A stretch of 64,000 nt of DNA from Aestuariimicrobium ganziense (GTDB lineage Bacteria; Actinomycetota; Actinomycetes; Propionibacteriales; Propionibacteriaceae): NCBI RefSeq assembly GCF_015352975.1, contig NZ_JACYIZ010000003.1:310001-374000 (forward strand), written 5' to 3'. The notes beneath the pieces were generated by a model that saw nothing but the letters and a program-made list of their open reading frames with translations, made no database searches and had not been told where the DNA came from. Position 1 is the stretch's first letter. Each line of letters opens with the position of its first letter. Shown one piece after another: positions 50,467 through 59,076 of this stretch. The position numbers and the translations under genes were made by a program.

Positions 50467-50931
50467 TCAGCCGGTGACGACCGGGAGCCCGGCTGCCTGC
50501 CACGCGCTGATGCCGCCGGCCAGGTGGTAGGTCGAGGTGAAGCCCTGGTCGGTCATCTGTCGGACCGCGACGCCCGAGCGGTTGCCGCTTCGGCAGTAGA
50601 CCGCGTAGGGCACGTCCTTGGCGAGGGCGCCGACCCGGGACGAGAAGTCCGCGGCCTCGACGTCGATGTTGATGGCGTCCTCGAGGTGGCCCTGGCCGAA
50701 CTCGGCCGGGGTGTGGACGTCGAGCACGACCGTGCCCGGGGCCTTCATCGCCTCGACGAAGGTGGCCACGTCGACCTCGGCGCCGTTGGCCGGGGTGCCG
50801 TTGGCCGGGGTGCCGTTGGCTGGGGCGCCCGCGTCTGCGGTGTCCGGGGTGTCGTCGGAGCAGCCGGACAGGGTTGCGGCGGCGAACGGGCTGGCGCCCA
50901 GGGCGGCGAGCAGGGTGCGGCGGCGGATCAT
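50467..50931 (-). CDS. Rhodanese-domain lipoprotein
   Basis: The 154-residue protein has a signal ending LSGC (lipid on Cys24) with RRRTLL, so Tat export is possible. A triple ANGTP repeat linker precedes a rhodanese domain with LDVHTPAEFGQGHLEDAINI and active cysteine in VYCRSGNRSG. It should carry sulfane sulfur outside the membrane. Its ATG overlaps the PIG-L stop (ATGA), so both are read from one mRNA controlled by operator 5. Confidence 0.85.
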   Translation of the reverse strand: MIRRRTLLAALGASPFAAATLSGCSDDTPDTADAGAPANGTPANGTPANGAEVDVATFVEAMKAPGTVVLDVHTPAEFGQGHLEDAINIDVEAADFSSRVGALAKDVPYAVYCRSGNRSGVAVRQMTDQGFTSTYHLAGGISAWQAAGLPVVTG

Positions 50932-51626
50932 CGGGTCGCTTCCATGGTGGTCGTCGGTTCGGGGTCGGTCAGCCAGCGGAGCACCTCGCGCTCGCCGCAC
51001 AGGTCAAGTCGTCGCCACAGCACGCTCCCGGGTACGGCTTGGCTGGCGTGCGCCATCACGGCCTTGCGCTGGGTCGTGCGGTCGACCTCGATCGTGAGGT
51101 GACAGTCGTCCTCGCGGTGGCCGAGGAACTCGACGCCGAACTCCTTGGACAGTGCGTGGGCGACCGACTCGGGAATCGTCCAGCCCAGCACCGGGAGGTC
51201 GCGGGCCGTGGCCGCCGAGAGGGCGAGTGCTGTGGCGGCGCGGTGGTCGTCGTGCCCGGTGATGCCCGAGGGGTCGAGGGTCAGCACGCCATTGGGTCGG
51301 GACTGGTCGAGCGCCCAGTCCACATCGGCGCGGGCGTCGTCTGCCACCGAGGCCAGGGCGCCGTCGGGCCACTGGCGCAGCCACGCGTTGCGCACACCCA
51401 ACAGGGTTCCGGCCTCGCGCAGTTCGGCCGCCCGGATCGGGGCGAGGTCGCCGAGGTCAGCGCCCAGTGTGGAGGCCTCGCCCTGGGTGAGGCAGAGCAG
51501 GTCGACCTCGGCGCCCTGCTGCACGAAGCGGTCGATCAGCGCGCCGAGTCCGAAGGACTCGTCGTCGGGGTGCGCGACCACGACCAGCACGGTGCGCCAC
51601 GCGGGGAGGGTGGTGGATCGGAACAT
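50928..51626 (-). CDS. PIG-L (LmbE-like) deacetylase
   Basis: The 232-residue protein has the zinc motif VAHPDDES near residue 20, GDLAPIRAAELREAGTLLG, and the catalytic TGHDDHRAA. PIG-L proteins in actinobacteria include MshB (mycothiol synthesis) and Mca (mycothiol-conjugate amidase), which deacylate GlcNAc-inositol derivatives. Control by the CstR-type operator and co-translation with a rhodanese lipoprotein suggest a role in thiol or persulfide metabolism. The ATG at 51626 lies 6 nt after TATAGT and 9 nt after operator 5. Confidence 0.8.
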   Translation of the reverse strand: MFRSTTLPAWRTVLVVVAHPDDESFGLGALIDRFVQQGAEVDLLCLTQGEASTLGADLGDLAPIRAAELREAGTLLGVRNAWLRQWPDGALASVADDARADVDWALDQSRPNGVLTLDPSGITGHDDHRAATALALSAATARDLPVLGWTIPESVAHALSKEFGVEFLGHREDDCHLTIEVDRTTQRKAVMAHASQAVPGSVLWRRLDLCGEREVLRWLTDPEPTTTMEATR

Positions 51627-51635
51627 GCGTCCACT

Positions 51636-51651
51636 ATACCCCGGGGGGTAT
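51636..51651. promoter_or_regulatory. CsoR/CstR-type operator 5 (ATACCCC-GG-GGGGTAT)
   Basis: This 16-bp palindrome lies 9 bp before the PIG-L ATG on the minus strand. Its last bases supply TATAGT, the presumed -10 box. The layout is the same as for the membrane protein at 48117 and the repressor at 31084. Confidence 0.8.
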
Positions 51652-51729
51652 AAACCCGGTCGCACGGGGCCGGCTGGCTCTCGTCCTGGGGGCCGGACGG
51701 AGTCCTGTGCCTGCGGCAATCGCGGCCGA

Positions 51730-51807
51730 TGTCCGGATCCCGGCAGGAGTTCGGGTCGGGGCTTGGGGTGGTGGCCTCGGCTGTGAACCTCTGCCCGTTT
51801 CCGGACA
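51730..51807. repeat. 77-bp palindromic element, copy A
   Basis: The element begins TGTCCGGATCCCGGCAGGAG and ends with an inverted version TCTGCCCGTTTCCGGACA, with a variable centre. It lies between two divergent genes. It is the most diverged of four copies (B 53574-53650, C 54147-54223, D 63271-63353). Confidence 0.7.
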
Positions 51808-51838
51808 CCGGGCGCGCGGTACCCGTGAGAATGGCGGT

Positions 51839-52556
51839 ATGGACACGACCTGGCACCTGCCCCTGGCCCACGACGTCGCACGCCTGCTGGGTGGGCCGGT
51901 CGCGGTATACGGCTCGGTGGCCACCGGAGAGGTCGACGCCGCCAGCGACCTGGACGTGGTGGCCGTGGTCGAGCGACCCGAGGTCTGGGCTGAGGTCGCG
52001 CAACTGACGCCGCTGGGGGCGCTGGACCCACCACACCCAGACATCGCCTGACCAGGTGCTGCACCGGGTGGTGTTCGCCGACGGGCGGTGGCTCGACCTC
52101 AAGCTCGTCGCAGACGCAGGGGAGGTACCCGGCGACGGGCTCTGGGTCGACGGGTCGCTCTCGTCAGTAGACCTGCCGGATGGCGCCGCCGGCGCCCCGA
52201 CGCTTCCGCAGCTGCATGCCGAGGTCGCCCAGGTGCGGTTCCTCGGGGCCTACGCGTTGGCCAAGGCCGCCCGGGATGACCAGTTGATCGGAGCGCACCT
52301 GCTGCTCGAGGCCGCGCGCGAGGTGCTGGTGCGAGGAATGCAGTTGCGTGACCGTGATCTCGGCACGACGATCCACCGCCACGGCGGACCGCGCAACCAG
52401 GTGTGGCGCGAGGTGCAACAGGGCCTCGGGCAACCCCTGCCGGAGGCGGTGGTGGCTGTGGTCGGCCAGCATGAACAGCTGGCGGCAGAGCTGTGGGATG
52501 ACCATCGCGTTGACCTGAGCGGGCTCAACGGGCTCGCGCGGCGCCTCCAGGGTTGA
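51839..52556 (+). pseudogene. Nucleotidyltransferase, frameshifted
   Basis: The first part from ATG 51839 has VAVYGSVATGEVDAASDLDV, the GSxxxG/SDLD signature of minimal or kanamycin-type nucleotidyltransferases. It stops at 52051 after ALDPPHPDIA. The coherent continuation is in the next frame (SPDQVLHRVVFADGRWLDLK onward) to 52556, so a shift equivalent to losing 2 nt lies at about 52025-52040. An intact protein would have about 238 residues. A GTG at 52056 might start a stand-alone second part, but this lacks the catalytic motif. Confidence 0.8.
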
Positions 52557-52581
52557 CCTCCGAGTCTGCCGGGCGCGTCAG

Positions 52582-52610
52582 CGTGACCTGTGGCGGCATC
52601 CGCCTAGTCT
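52582..52610 (+). promoter_or_regulatory. Predicted leaderless promoter of the DUF3152 gene
   Basis: GTGACC (52582-52587) and TAGTCT (52605-52610) are 17 bp apart, and the ATG follows the -10 box by 6 nt. This is the clearest example in the window of the leaderless layout with both boxes visible. Confidence 0.6.
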
Positions 52611-52616
52611 CGAGGA

Positions 52617-53474
52617 ATGAGTGGCGCGACCCGACTGACCCTACGTGGGCGGCTGGTGCTGGTGGCCGCTGCCGTGCTGACCACGGTGGGCATGGTGTGG
52701 GGTCTGGTCAGCGCCGTGAACTGGGCCATGCCAGCTGCGCCGGCCGCCAGCCCGTCGCCGAGCGGACCAGCGCCGGTGTCGTCCGGGTCGGTGCCGCCGC
52801 CAGCCCCGTCGTCCACCCCGTCGTCCGAGCCCGAAGCGGCGCAGGCGTCGTCGGCGCTCCCCACGCCTTCAGCCACCGCGCCGAGCACGAAGAGGGCCAC
52901 GCCCACCCCGACCCCCAGCCAGACCATGCTGCGCACCGGCACCGCCTCCAGCGGCAAGTACCGGACCTCGAAGATCACCCTCCCGGCGGCTGCGCGCACG
53001 AAGGTCACCCACGCCTACGTGGTGAAGGTCGAGACCACCCTGAAGCCCGCCGCTGACGAGGTCGCCCGCCAGGTGCACGCCGTGCTGAGCGATCGACGTG
53101 GATGGACCGGCCACCAGGGCCACAGCTTCGCCCTGGTCACCGCTGACGACGACCCGGAGTTCACCATCTATCTGGCGGCCCCGAAGACCGTCGACCGGCT
53201 CTGCGCGCCGGCCACCACCCGTGGCACCTGGAGTTGCCGCAACGGCTCGAGGGTGGTGCTCAACAGTGACCGCTGGCTGCACGCCACCCCGACCTGGGCG
53301 GGCCAGCCGATCGCCGACTACCGCGCCTACATGGTCAACCACGAGGTTGGGCACTACATCGGGGAGGGGCACGTCGGCTGCCCCGGGCGGGGCGACCTCG
53401 CCCCGGTGATGATGCAGCAGAGCATCCGGCTTGACGGCTGCCGGGTCAACGCCTGGCCCCAACCCGGCCGCTGA
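52617..53474 (+). CDS. Membrane-anchored DUF3152 metalloprotease-like protein
   Basis: The 285-residue protein has one N-terminal transmembrane helix (RLVLVAAAVLTTVGMVWGLV), a Pro/Ser/Thr-rich linker (to about residue 105) and a DUF3152 domain. HEVGHYIGEGHVGC places three zinc histidines at 242, 246 and 252 with Glu243, the HExxHxxGxxH metzincin form. It should face the outside and may cut wall or secreted proteins; its substrate is unknown. Confidence 0.8.
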   Translation: MSGATRLTLRGRLVLVAAAVLTTVGMVWGLVSAVNWAMPAAPAASPSPSGPAPVSSGSVPPPAPSSTPSSEPEAAQASSALPTPSATAPSTKRATPTPTPSQTMLRTGTASSGKYRTSKITLPAAARTKVTHAYVVKVETTLKPAADEVARQVHAVLSDRRGWTGHQGHSFALVTADDDPEFTIYLAAPKTVDRLCAPATTRGTWSCRNGSRVVLNSDRWLHATPTWAGQPIADYRAYMVNHEVGHYIGEGHVGCPGRGDLAPVMMQQSIRLDGCRVNAWPQPGR

Positions 53475-53573
53475 CAGGTCGAGGCGGCTACCACCTGCCT
53501 GCCTGGCGACGGTCAGCCTTCCGCCAGGTGGACTGGGGGCACGCGCCCGCCGCGCGCTGCTCGCCCCCCCCGA

Positions 53574-53650
53574 CGTCCGAAACCCGGCAGAAGTTGCGGG
53601 CGACTCGGCTTCAAGGCCCCCTTGCCGCAAGTTCTGCCGGGTTCTGGACA
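53574..53650. repeat. 77-bp palindromic element, copy B
   Basis: GTCCGAAACCCGGCAGAAGT at the left is matched by an inverted copy at the right ending TTCTGCCGGGTTCTGGACA; pairing extends through TTGCGG/CCGCAA, leaving a short loop. It lies in a 277-bp gene-free gap (53475-53751) that otherwise holds nothing I can identify. Confidence 0.8.
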
Positions 53651-53751
53651 TCACCTGTCGAATCAACCCGCGCTGCCGCGTCATCGTGATGAGGTCGAGA
53701 CTCGGCCGAAGTCGGCGTACCCCCGCCGGCCTGACAGAGAGGTCCGGACTG

Positions 53752-54129
53752 ATGACCGAGTACATGGTCGTGATCGTCGGTGACGCCGACCGCTGGTGGT
53801 CGACGATGAGCCGCCAGGAACGGATCGACGGCTACGCCGAGTACACCCGCTTCGGCGAGGAGCTCACCCGCCGCGGCCACCGGGTCACCGGAGGCGCCGA
53901 ACTGCACCCCACCACCGAGGCCCGCACCGTGCAGCCGGGCGGGCAGACCGTCACCGACGGGCCCTTCGCCGAGACCGCCGAGCACGTCGGCGGCTTCTAC
54001 CTGGTCGAGACCGACGACCTCGACGACCTCACCGACTGCTGCCGGATCATCGCCGCGCTCGGCGACGCCGTCGAGATCCGCCGCACGGTCACGCGTGAGG
54101 ACCGCACAGCCTCGACCGCCGAGTCCTGA
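53752..54129 (+). CDS. YCII-related (DGPF-domain) protein
   Basis: The 125-residue protein starts MTEYMVVIVGDADRWWSTMS and contains GQTVTDGPFAETAEHVGGFY, the DGPF signature, then IIAALGDAVEIRRTV. This small fold often accompanies sigma factors or acts as an enzyme-like dimer; no sigma factor gene is nearby. Genes on each side are separated from it by palindromic elements B and C. Confidence 0.85.
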   Translation: MTEYMVVIVGDADRWWSTMSRQERIDGYAEYTRFGEELTRRGHRVTGGAELHPTTEARTVQPGGQTVTDGPFAETAEHVGGFYLVETDDLDDLTDCCRIIAALGDAVEIRRTVTREDRTASTAES

Positions 54130-54146
54130 CTGGCCTCGGTCGGGCT

Positions 54147-54223
54147 TGTCCGAATCCCGGCAGAAGTGTGGGGGGAGCCCCACCGAAACCCACGTACCTC
54201 GAACGTCGGCCGGGTTCCGGACA
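54147..54223. repeat. 77-bp palindromic element, copy C
   Basis: TGTCCGAATCCCGGCAGAAG at the left and GTCGGCCGGGTTCCGGACA at the right are inverted relatives; the centre contains its own GGGG...CCCC pairing. It ends 24 bp before the next gene. Confidence 0.75.
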
Positions 54224-54247
54224 CGAGGCTCCGGCAGACTGGGCGCC

Positions 54248-55096
54248 ATGTCGTCGCTGCAGGTGATGTCGTTCAACCTCCGGGTGCCGGTGGAGTCCCA
54301 CGGCCCGGGCCATCCCGACCACTGGCACGACCGCCTGCCGGCGATCGTCGAGGTGCTGCGCGAGCGTCGTCCGCACCTGGTTGGCACCCAGGAGGGCGTC
54401 TGGCCACAGCTGCGGGTGATCCTGGACGAGCTGCCCCACTACGGTCTGATCGGCACCGGACGCGACGGCGGCAGCCGGGCCGAGTACTCCGCGATCCTGT
54501 ATGACCGCGAACGGTTCGACCTCGAGTCGTGGGACCAGTGGTGGCTCTCACCCACGCCGACCCACGTCGGCTCGGTCGGCTGGGGCGCCTCGTGCACCCG
54601 GATCGCGGTGATCGCCGACCTGCTCGACCGTGCGTCCGGCCAGGTGGTCACGATGGTGAACACCCACCTCGACCACGTCTCGGACGAGGCCCGCACCGAG
54701 GGCGCCCGCAGCATCGTCGACCGGCTGGGAGCCGCGACCACACCTCCGCGCGCCGCCATCGTCACCGGCGACTTCAACTGCGCCGGTGGGGCCTCCGAGG
54801 CCTGGCGCGTGCTCACCGAGGCAGGACTGGACGACACCTGGCTGGTCGCCGCCGAGCGCGAGGGTGAGGGTCTGGCCACTTTCCACGGCTACTCCGAACC
54901 CAGCGCCGACCCCGCCGGTCAGGCCCAGATTCCACCAACCCACCTGCCCGGTTCCCTCGGCCAGGCCGTCCGGATCGACTGGGTGCTGGCCAGCCCCGAC
55001 TGGAAGGTCGAGCGGGCCGAACTCGTCCTCGACCGACCCGCAGGGGTCTGGCCCAGCGACCACTGGCCGCTTGCTGCGACGCTCACTCGCGCATGA
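54248..55096 (+). CDS. Endonuclease/exonuclease/phosphatase-family protein
   Basis: The 282-residue protein has MSFNLRVPVESHGPG, TQEGVWPQL (metal Glu), VNTHLDHVSDEARTEGA (His/Asp), VTGDFNCAGG, RIDWVLAS and SDHWPLAATL (terminal catalytic His). This is the complete EEP fold of Mg-dependent phosphodiesterases. The lack of a signal peptide suggests a cytosolic phosphatase or nuclease; substrate unknown. Its stop overlaps the ATG of the next gene (ATGA). Confidence 0.85.
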   Translation: MSSLQVMSFNLRVPVESHGPGHPDHWHDRLPAIVEVLRERRPHLVGTQEGVWPQLRVILDELPHYGLIGTGRDGGSRAEYSAILYDRERFDLESWDQWWLSPTPTHVGSVGWGASCTRIAVIADLLDRASGQVVTMVNTHLDHVSDEARTEGARSIVDRLGAATTPPRAAIVTGDFNCAGGASEAWRVLTEAGLDDTWLVAAEREGEGLATFHGYSEPSADPAGQAQIPPTHLPGSLGQAVRIDWVLASPDWKVERAELVLDRPAGVWPSDHWPLAATLTRA

Positions 55097-55872
55097 CCAC
55101 GCCCCACCAGCAGGTGGTGGACCTGTTCGCCTCGGCGCTGGACGAGGCCTGCGGCGCTCACCTGCTGTCGCTGGGCCTGCACGGCTCGCTGGTGGTCGGT
55201 GACTTCGATTCTGAACGCAGCGACCTCGACCTGGTCGCGGTGCACGACCGCATGCCCGACGATGGTCTGCTCGAGGCCGTGCGAGGCCCCCACGAACTGG
55301 TCGAGCGCACCCATCCCGACTGGGAGGGCCGCATCGAGGTCGACCACGTCTCGCCCGACCTGGTCGCCTCTGTCATCGCCGGAACGCCGCGCGGACACCT
55401 GGTCAGGATCAGTCCTGGTGAGCCGCTGCACCTGGTCGAGACCAGCCGCCACTACGTGCTCAACTGGCACTCCGCGCAGCAGGCCAGCGCGGTCCGCCCC
55501 GACATCGCCACCATCCTCGGACGACCTGTCGCCGAGGTCACCGAGCCGATCCGCGAGGCGCTGGCGCAGGCGGTGGTGGCCGACCACCTGCGCAACTGGA
55601 CCGAGTGGGTCGACGAGATGACCACCCCTGGCGGGCAGGCCTACGCGGTGCTGGCGATCTGCCGCGCGGTGGCCCGGCTCGAGACCGGGGTGCAGTTGTC
55701 GAAGCTTGCTGCCGGACGATGGGCGCTCGACCGTTTCCCGGGCCGGCGCGACCTGCTCGAGTGGGCGATCACCACCCATGTGTTCCGCGGTCCCGAGGTG
55801 GGCGATCGGGCAGCGGAACTGGCCGACTTCGTCCAGCAGGCCAACGACGAGGTCAGTCCGGCAGGGCGCTGA
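55093..55872 (+). CDS. Aminoglycoside-nucleotidyltransferase-like protein
   Basis: The 259-residue protein has the GS/SDLDL catalytic motif in LHGSLVVGDFDSERSDLDLV and a helical C-terminal domain (AYAVLAICRAVARLETGVQL, SKLAAGRWALDRFPGRRDLL), as in AadA/ANT(3'')-type enzymes. It may modify an aminoglycoside or another small molecule; resistance cannot be concluded. It is coupled to the EEP gene and overlaps the convergent rhaM gene by 20 bp. Confidence 0.75.
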   Translation: MTTPHQQVVDLFASALDEACGAHLLSLGLHGSLVVGDFDSERSDLDLVAVHDRMPDDGLLEAVRGPHELVERTHPDWEGRIEVDHVSPDLVASVIAGTPRGHLVRISPGEPLHLVETSRHYVLNWHSAQQASAVRPDIATILGRPVAEVTEPIREALAQAVVADHLRNWTEWVDEMTTPGGQAYAVLAICRAVARLETGVQLSKLAAGRWALDRFPGRRDLLEWAITTHVFRGPEVGDRAAELADFVQQANDEVSPAGR

Positions 55873-56197
55873 GCTGGTCGTCCAGGTTGAACACCTCGTC
55901 CAACCGCTGGAAGCCGGTGTCGGGCCGTCCGCCGTCGAGGCCCTCGAAGAACTCGCCCATCTCCGCCTCCCAGCGGGCGCTGACCTCGCTGGCGAGCATC
56001 GCCGCCTGGGTGTCGGCCATCGAGTCGGTCTCGTAGTAACCGATCAGCAGCCCGTCAGGACGCAGGAAAAGCGAGTAGTTGCGATAGCCGGCCGCCTCGA
56101 TCGCCTGCAGCATCTCGAGCCAGACCGCCCGGTGCCGGGCGACGTACTCGTCCAACCGGTCGGCACGCACCTGCAACTGGAAGCAGACCCGCTCCAT
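55853..56197 (-). CDS. L-rhamnose mutarotase-like protein
   Basis: The 114-residue ferredoxin-like protein starts MERVCFQLQVRADRLDEYVA and has VWLEMLQAIEAAGYRNYSLF and LLIGYYETDSM, matching RhaM, which interconverts rhamnose anomers. No rhamnose kinase or isomerase gene is close. The ATG shares its A with the stop of the VOC gene (TGATG). Confidence 0.85.
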   Translation of the reverse strand: MERVCFQLQVRADRLDEYVARHRAVWLEMLQAIEAAGYRNYSLFLRPDGLLIGYYETDSMADTQAAMLASEVSARWEAEMGEFFEGLDGGRPDTGFQRLDEVFNLDDQLSALPD

Positions 56198-56580
56198 CAG
56201 CCCACCTCGGGCCCGTTGAGCATCCAGCGGAAGCCGAACGGGTCGCGCAGCACCGCGATCCGGCCGTGGCCGGTGTCGCCGGGGCGTCGGTCGACCACCG
56301 CACCTGCAGCCTCGGCAGCCTCGACGGCATGGTTGCAGTCGTCGACGTCGAGCACCAGGGTGGCGGCCGCCCCTCGATCAAGGGCCGGGGCCTGCACCCA
56401 CAGTTCGGGGTGTTCGTCCGACATCATCACCCGCGCGCCGTGCACGCTGATCTCGGCGTGCCCGACTCGTCCGTCGGGCGAGGTCATCGGCTCGACCAGC
56501 ACCTGAGCGTCGAACGCCCGGCGGTACCAGTCGATCGCGGCGCGGGTGTCGGTCTGGGCGATGTAGGGCGTGATCGGCAT
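56197..56580 (-). CDS. VOC-family (PhnB/glyoxalase-like) protein
   Basis: The 127-residue protein has MPITPYIAQTDTRAAIDWYR, VGHAEISVHGARVMMSDEHP and IAVLRDPFGFRWML, the paired beta-alpha-beta-beta-beta units of glyoxalase/dioxygenase proteins, closest to the PhnB-like group. It is co-transcribed with rhaM. Role unknown. Confidence 0.85.
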   Translation of the reverse strand: MPITPYIAQTDTRAAIDWYRRAFDAQVLVEPMTSPDGRVGHAEISVHGARVMMSDEHPELWVQAPALDRGAAATLVLDVDDCNHAVEAAEAAGAVVDRRPGDTGHGRIAVLRDPFGFRWMLNGPEVG

Positions 56581-56652
56581 GTGCCCCACCCTAGAAGGCG
56601 GGAGCGGGCCAGCGCGGCGAAGTCGACCGGCCCGGCGCGGTAAGCTAGTTGA

Positions 56653-57720
56653 ATGAGCAACGAACAGGTCAGGGATCAGCAGGCCGGGAGCGAGCAGGCC
56701 GGGCACGGCCAGGGCGGTGTCTACTCCAGCAAGGGCAAGGAGTACACCCGCGACACCCGCTACATCGAGACCCGCATCGTCGCCAATCCCACCCCCGGTG
56801 CCGACGAGTACCCGGTCGAACCCGGCCGCTACCGCCTGGTCGCCGCCCGCGCCTGCCCGTGGGCCAACCGCACCCTGATCGTGCGCCGTCTGCTCGGCCT
56901 CGAGGACGTGCTCTCGGTCGGCATGCCCGGCCCGACCCACGACGCCGACTCGTGGACCTTCGACCTCGACCCCGACGGCGTCGACCCGGTGCTCGGCATC
57001 CCCAGGATCAAGGACGCCTACCTCAAGCGGTTCCCCGACTACACCCGCGGCATCACCGTGCCCGCGATCGTCGACGTGCCCACCGGCGAGGTGGTCACCA
57101 ACGACTTCGCCCAGATCACCGAGGACCTCTACTTCGAGTGGAAGCAGTACCACCGTGAGGGCGCCCCGAACCTGTGGCCCGACGACCTGCGTGACGAGAT
57201 GGAGCAGGTCATGAAGCGGATCTTCACCGAGGTGAACAACGGCGTCTACCGCTGCGGGTTCGCCGGCAGCCAGGAGGCCTATGACGCCGCCTACGACCGG
57301 TTGTTCACCGCCTTGGACTGGCTCGAGGAGCGCCTGGCTGACCGCCGCTTCCTGATGGGGGAGTCGATCACCGAGGCCGACGTGCGGCTGTTCACCACGC
57401 TCGTGCGCTTCGACGCCGTCTACCACGGCCACTTCAAGTGCAACAGGACGAAGTTGGTCGAGATGCCCAACCTGTGGGGCTACCTGCGCGACCTCTACCA
57501 GACCCCCGGCTTCGGTGACACCGTCGACCTGGTGCAGATCAAGCAGCACTACTACATCGTCCACACCGACCTGAACCCGCTGCAGATCGTGCCGAAGGGC
57601 CCCGACCTGTCCGCGCTGACCTCGCCCCATGGACGCGACGTACTGGGTGGTCGTCAGTTCGGTGACGGCACCCCGCCGGGACCGGTGCGCGCCGGGGAGG
57701 AAGTGCCCAACCCGCTGTGA
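56653..57720 (+). CDS. Glutathionyl-hydroquinone-reductase-like enzyme (probably mycothiol-dependent)
   Basis: The 355-residue protein is a Xi-class GST relative: VYSSKGKEYTRDTRYIETRI, active-site ARACPWANRTLIVRRLLG with the catalytic cysteine in CPWA, GITVPAIVDVPTGEVVTND and a helical C-terminal domain (LMGESITEADVRLFTTLVRF). Such enzymes reduce S-glutathionyl quinones; actinobacteria usually have mycothiol instead, so the partner thiol here is probably mycothiol. TAAGCT and 6 nt precede the ATG, a leaderless layout. Confidence 0.85.
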   Translation: MSNEQVRDQQAGSEQAGHGQGGVYSSKGKEYTRDTRYIETRIVANPTPGADEYPVEPGRYRLVAARACPWANRTLIVRRLLGLEDVLSVGMPGPTHDADSWTFDLDPDGVDPVLGIPRIKDAYLKRFPDYTRGITVPAIVDVPTGEVVTNDFAQITEDLYFEWKQYHREGAPNLWPDDLRDEMEQVMKRIFTEVNNGVYRCGFAGSQEAYDAAYDRLFTALDWLEERLADRRFLMGESITEADVRLFTTLVRFDAVYHGHFKCNRTKLVEMPNLWGYLRDLYQTPGFGDTVDLVQIKQHYYIVHTDLNPLQIVPKGPDLSALTSPHGRDVLGGRQFGDGTPPGPVRAGEEVPNPL

Positions 57721-57730
57721 GGGTGGGATT

Positions 57731-57755
57731 CCTGAGTTCCTCTCAGGTTTCTTTT
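57731..57755 (+). terminator. Intrinsic terminator after the hydroquinone reductase gene
   Basis: CCTGAG-TTCCT-CTCAGG forms a 6-bp stem followed by TTTCTTTT. It is the only site in the window with a clear T tract. Confidence 0.7.
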
Positions 57756-57782
57756 GGGATTCTCTCAACCATCATTTAGTGT
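57754..57782 (+). promoter_or_regulatory. Predicted rpfB promoter
   Basis: TTGGGA (57754-57759) and TAGTGT (57777-57782) are 17 bp apart, giving a leader of about 28 nt. No riboswitch like that before some actinobacterial rpf genes is apparent. Confidence 0.55.
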
Positions 57783-57796
57783 TGAAGGGTTCCTGA

Positions 57797-59008
<1,212 letters not shown>

Positions 59009-59030
59009 CCCGAAACTGAAGCTCCTGACA

Positions 59031-59069
59031 CAGGGCGTCCACCTCCGGGTGGGCGCCCTGAGTTTGTTT
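59031..59069. terminator. Terminator between rpfB and the convergent lipoprotein gene
   Basis: CAGGGCG and CGCCCTG pair with an inner CCACC/GGTGG stem, followed by AGTTTGTTT on the rpfB side. It can serve both genes. Confidence 0.75.
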
Positions 59070-59076
59070 ACGGGGC

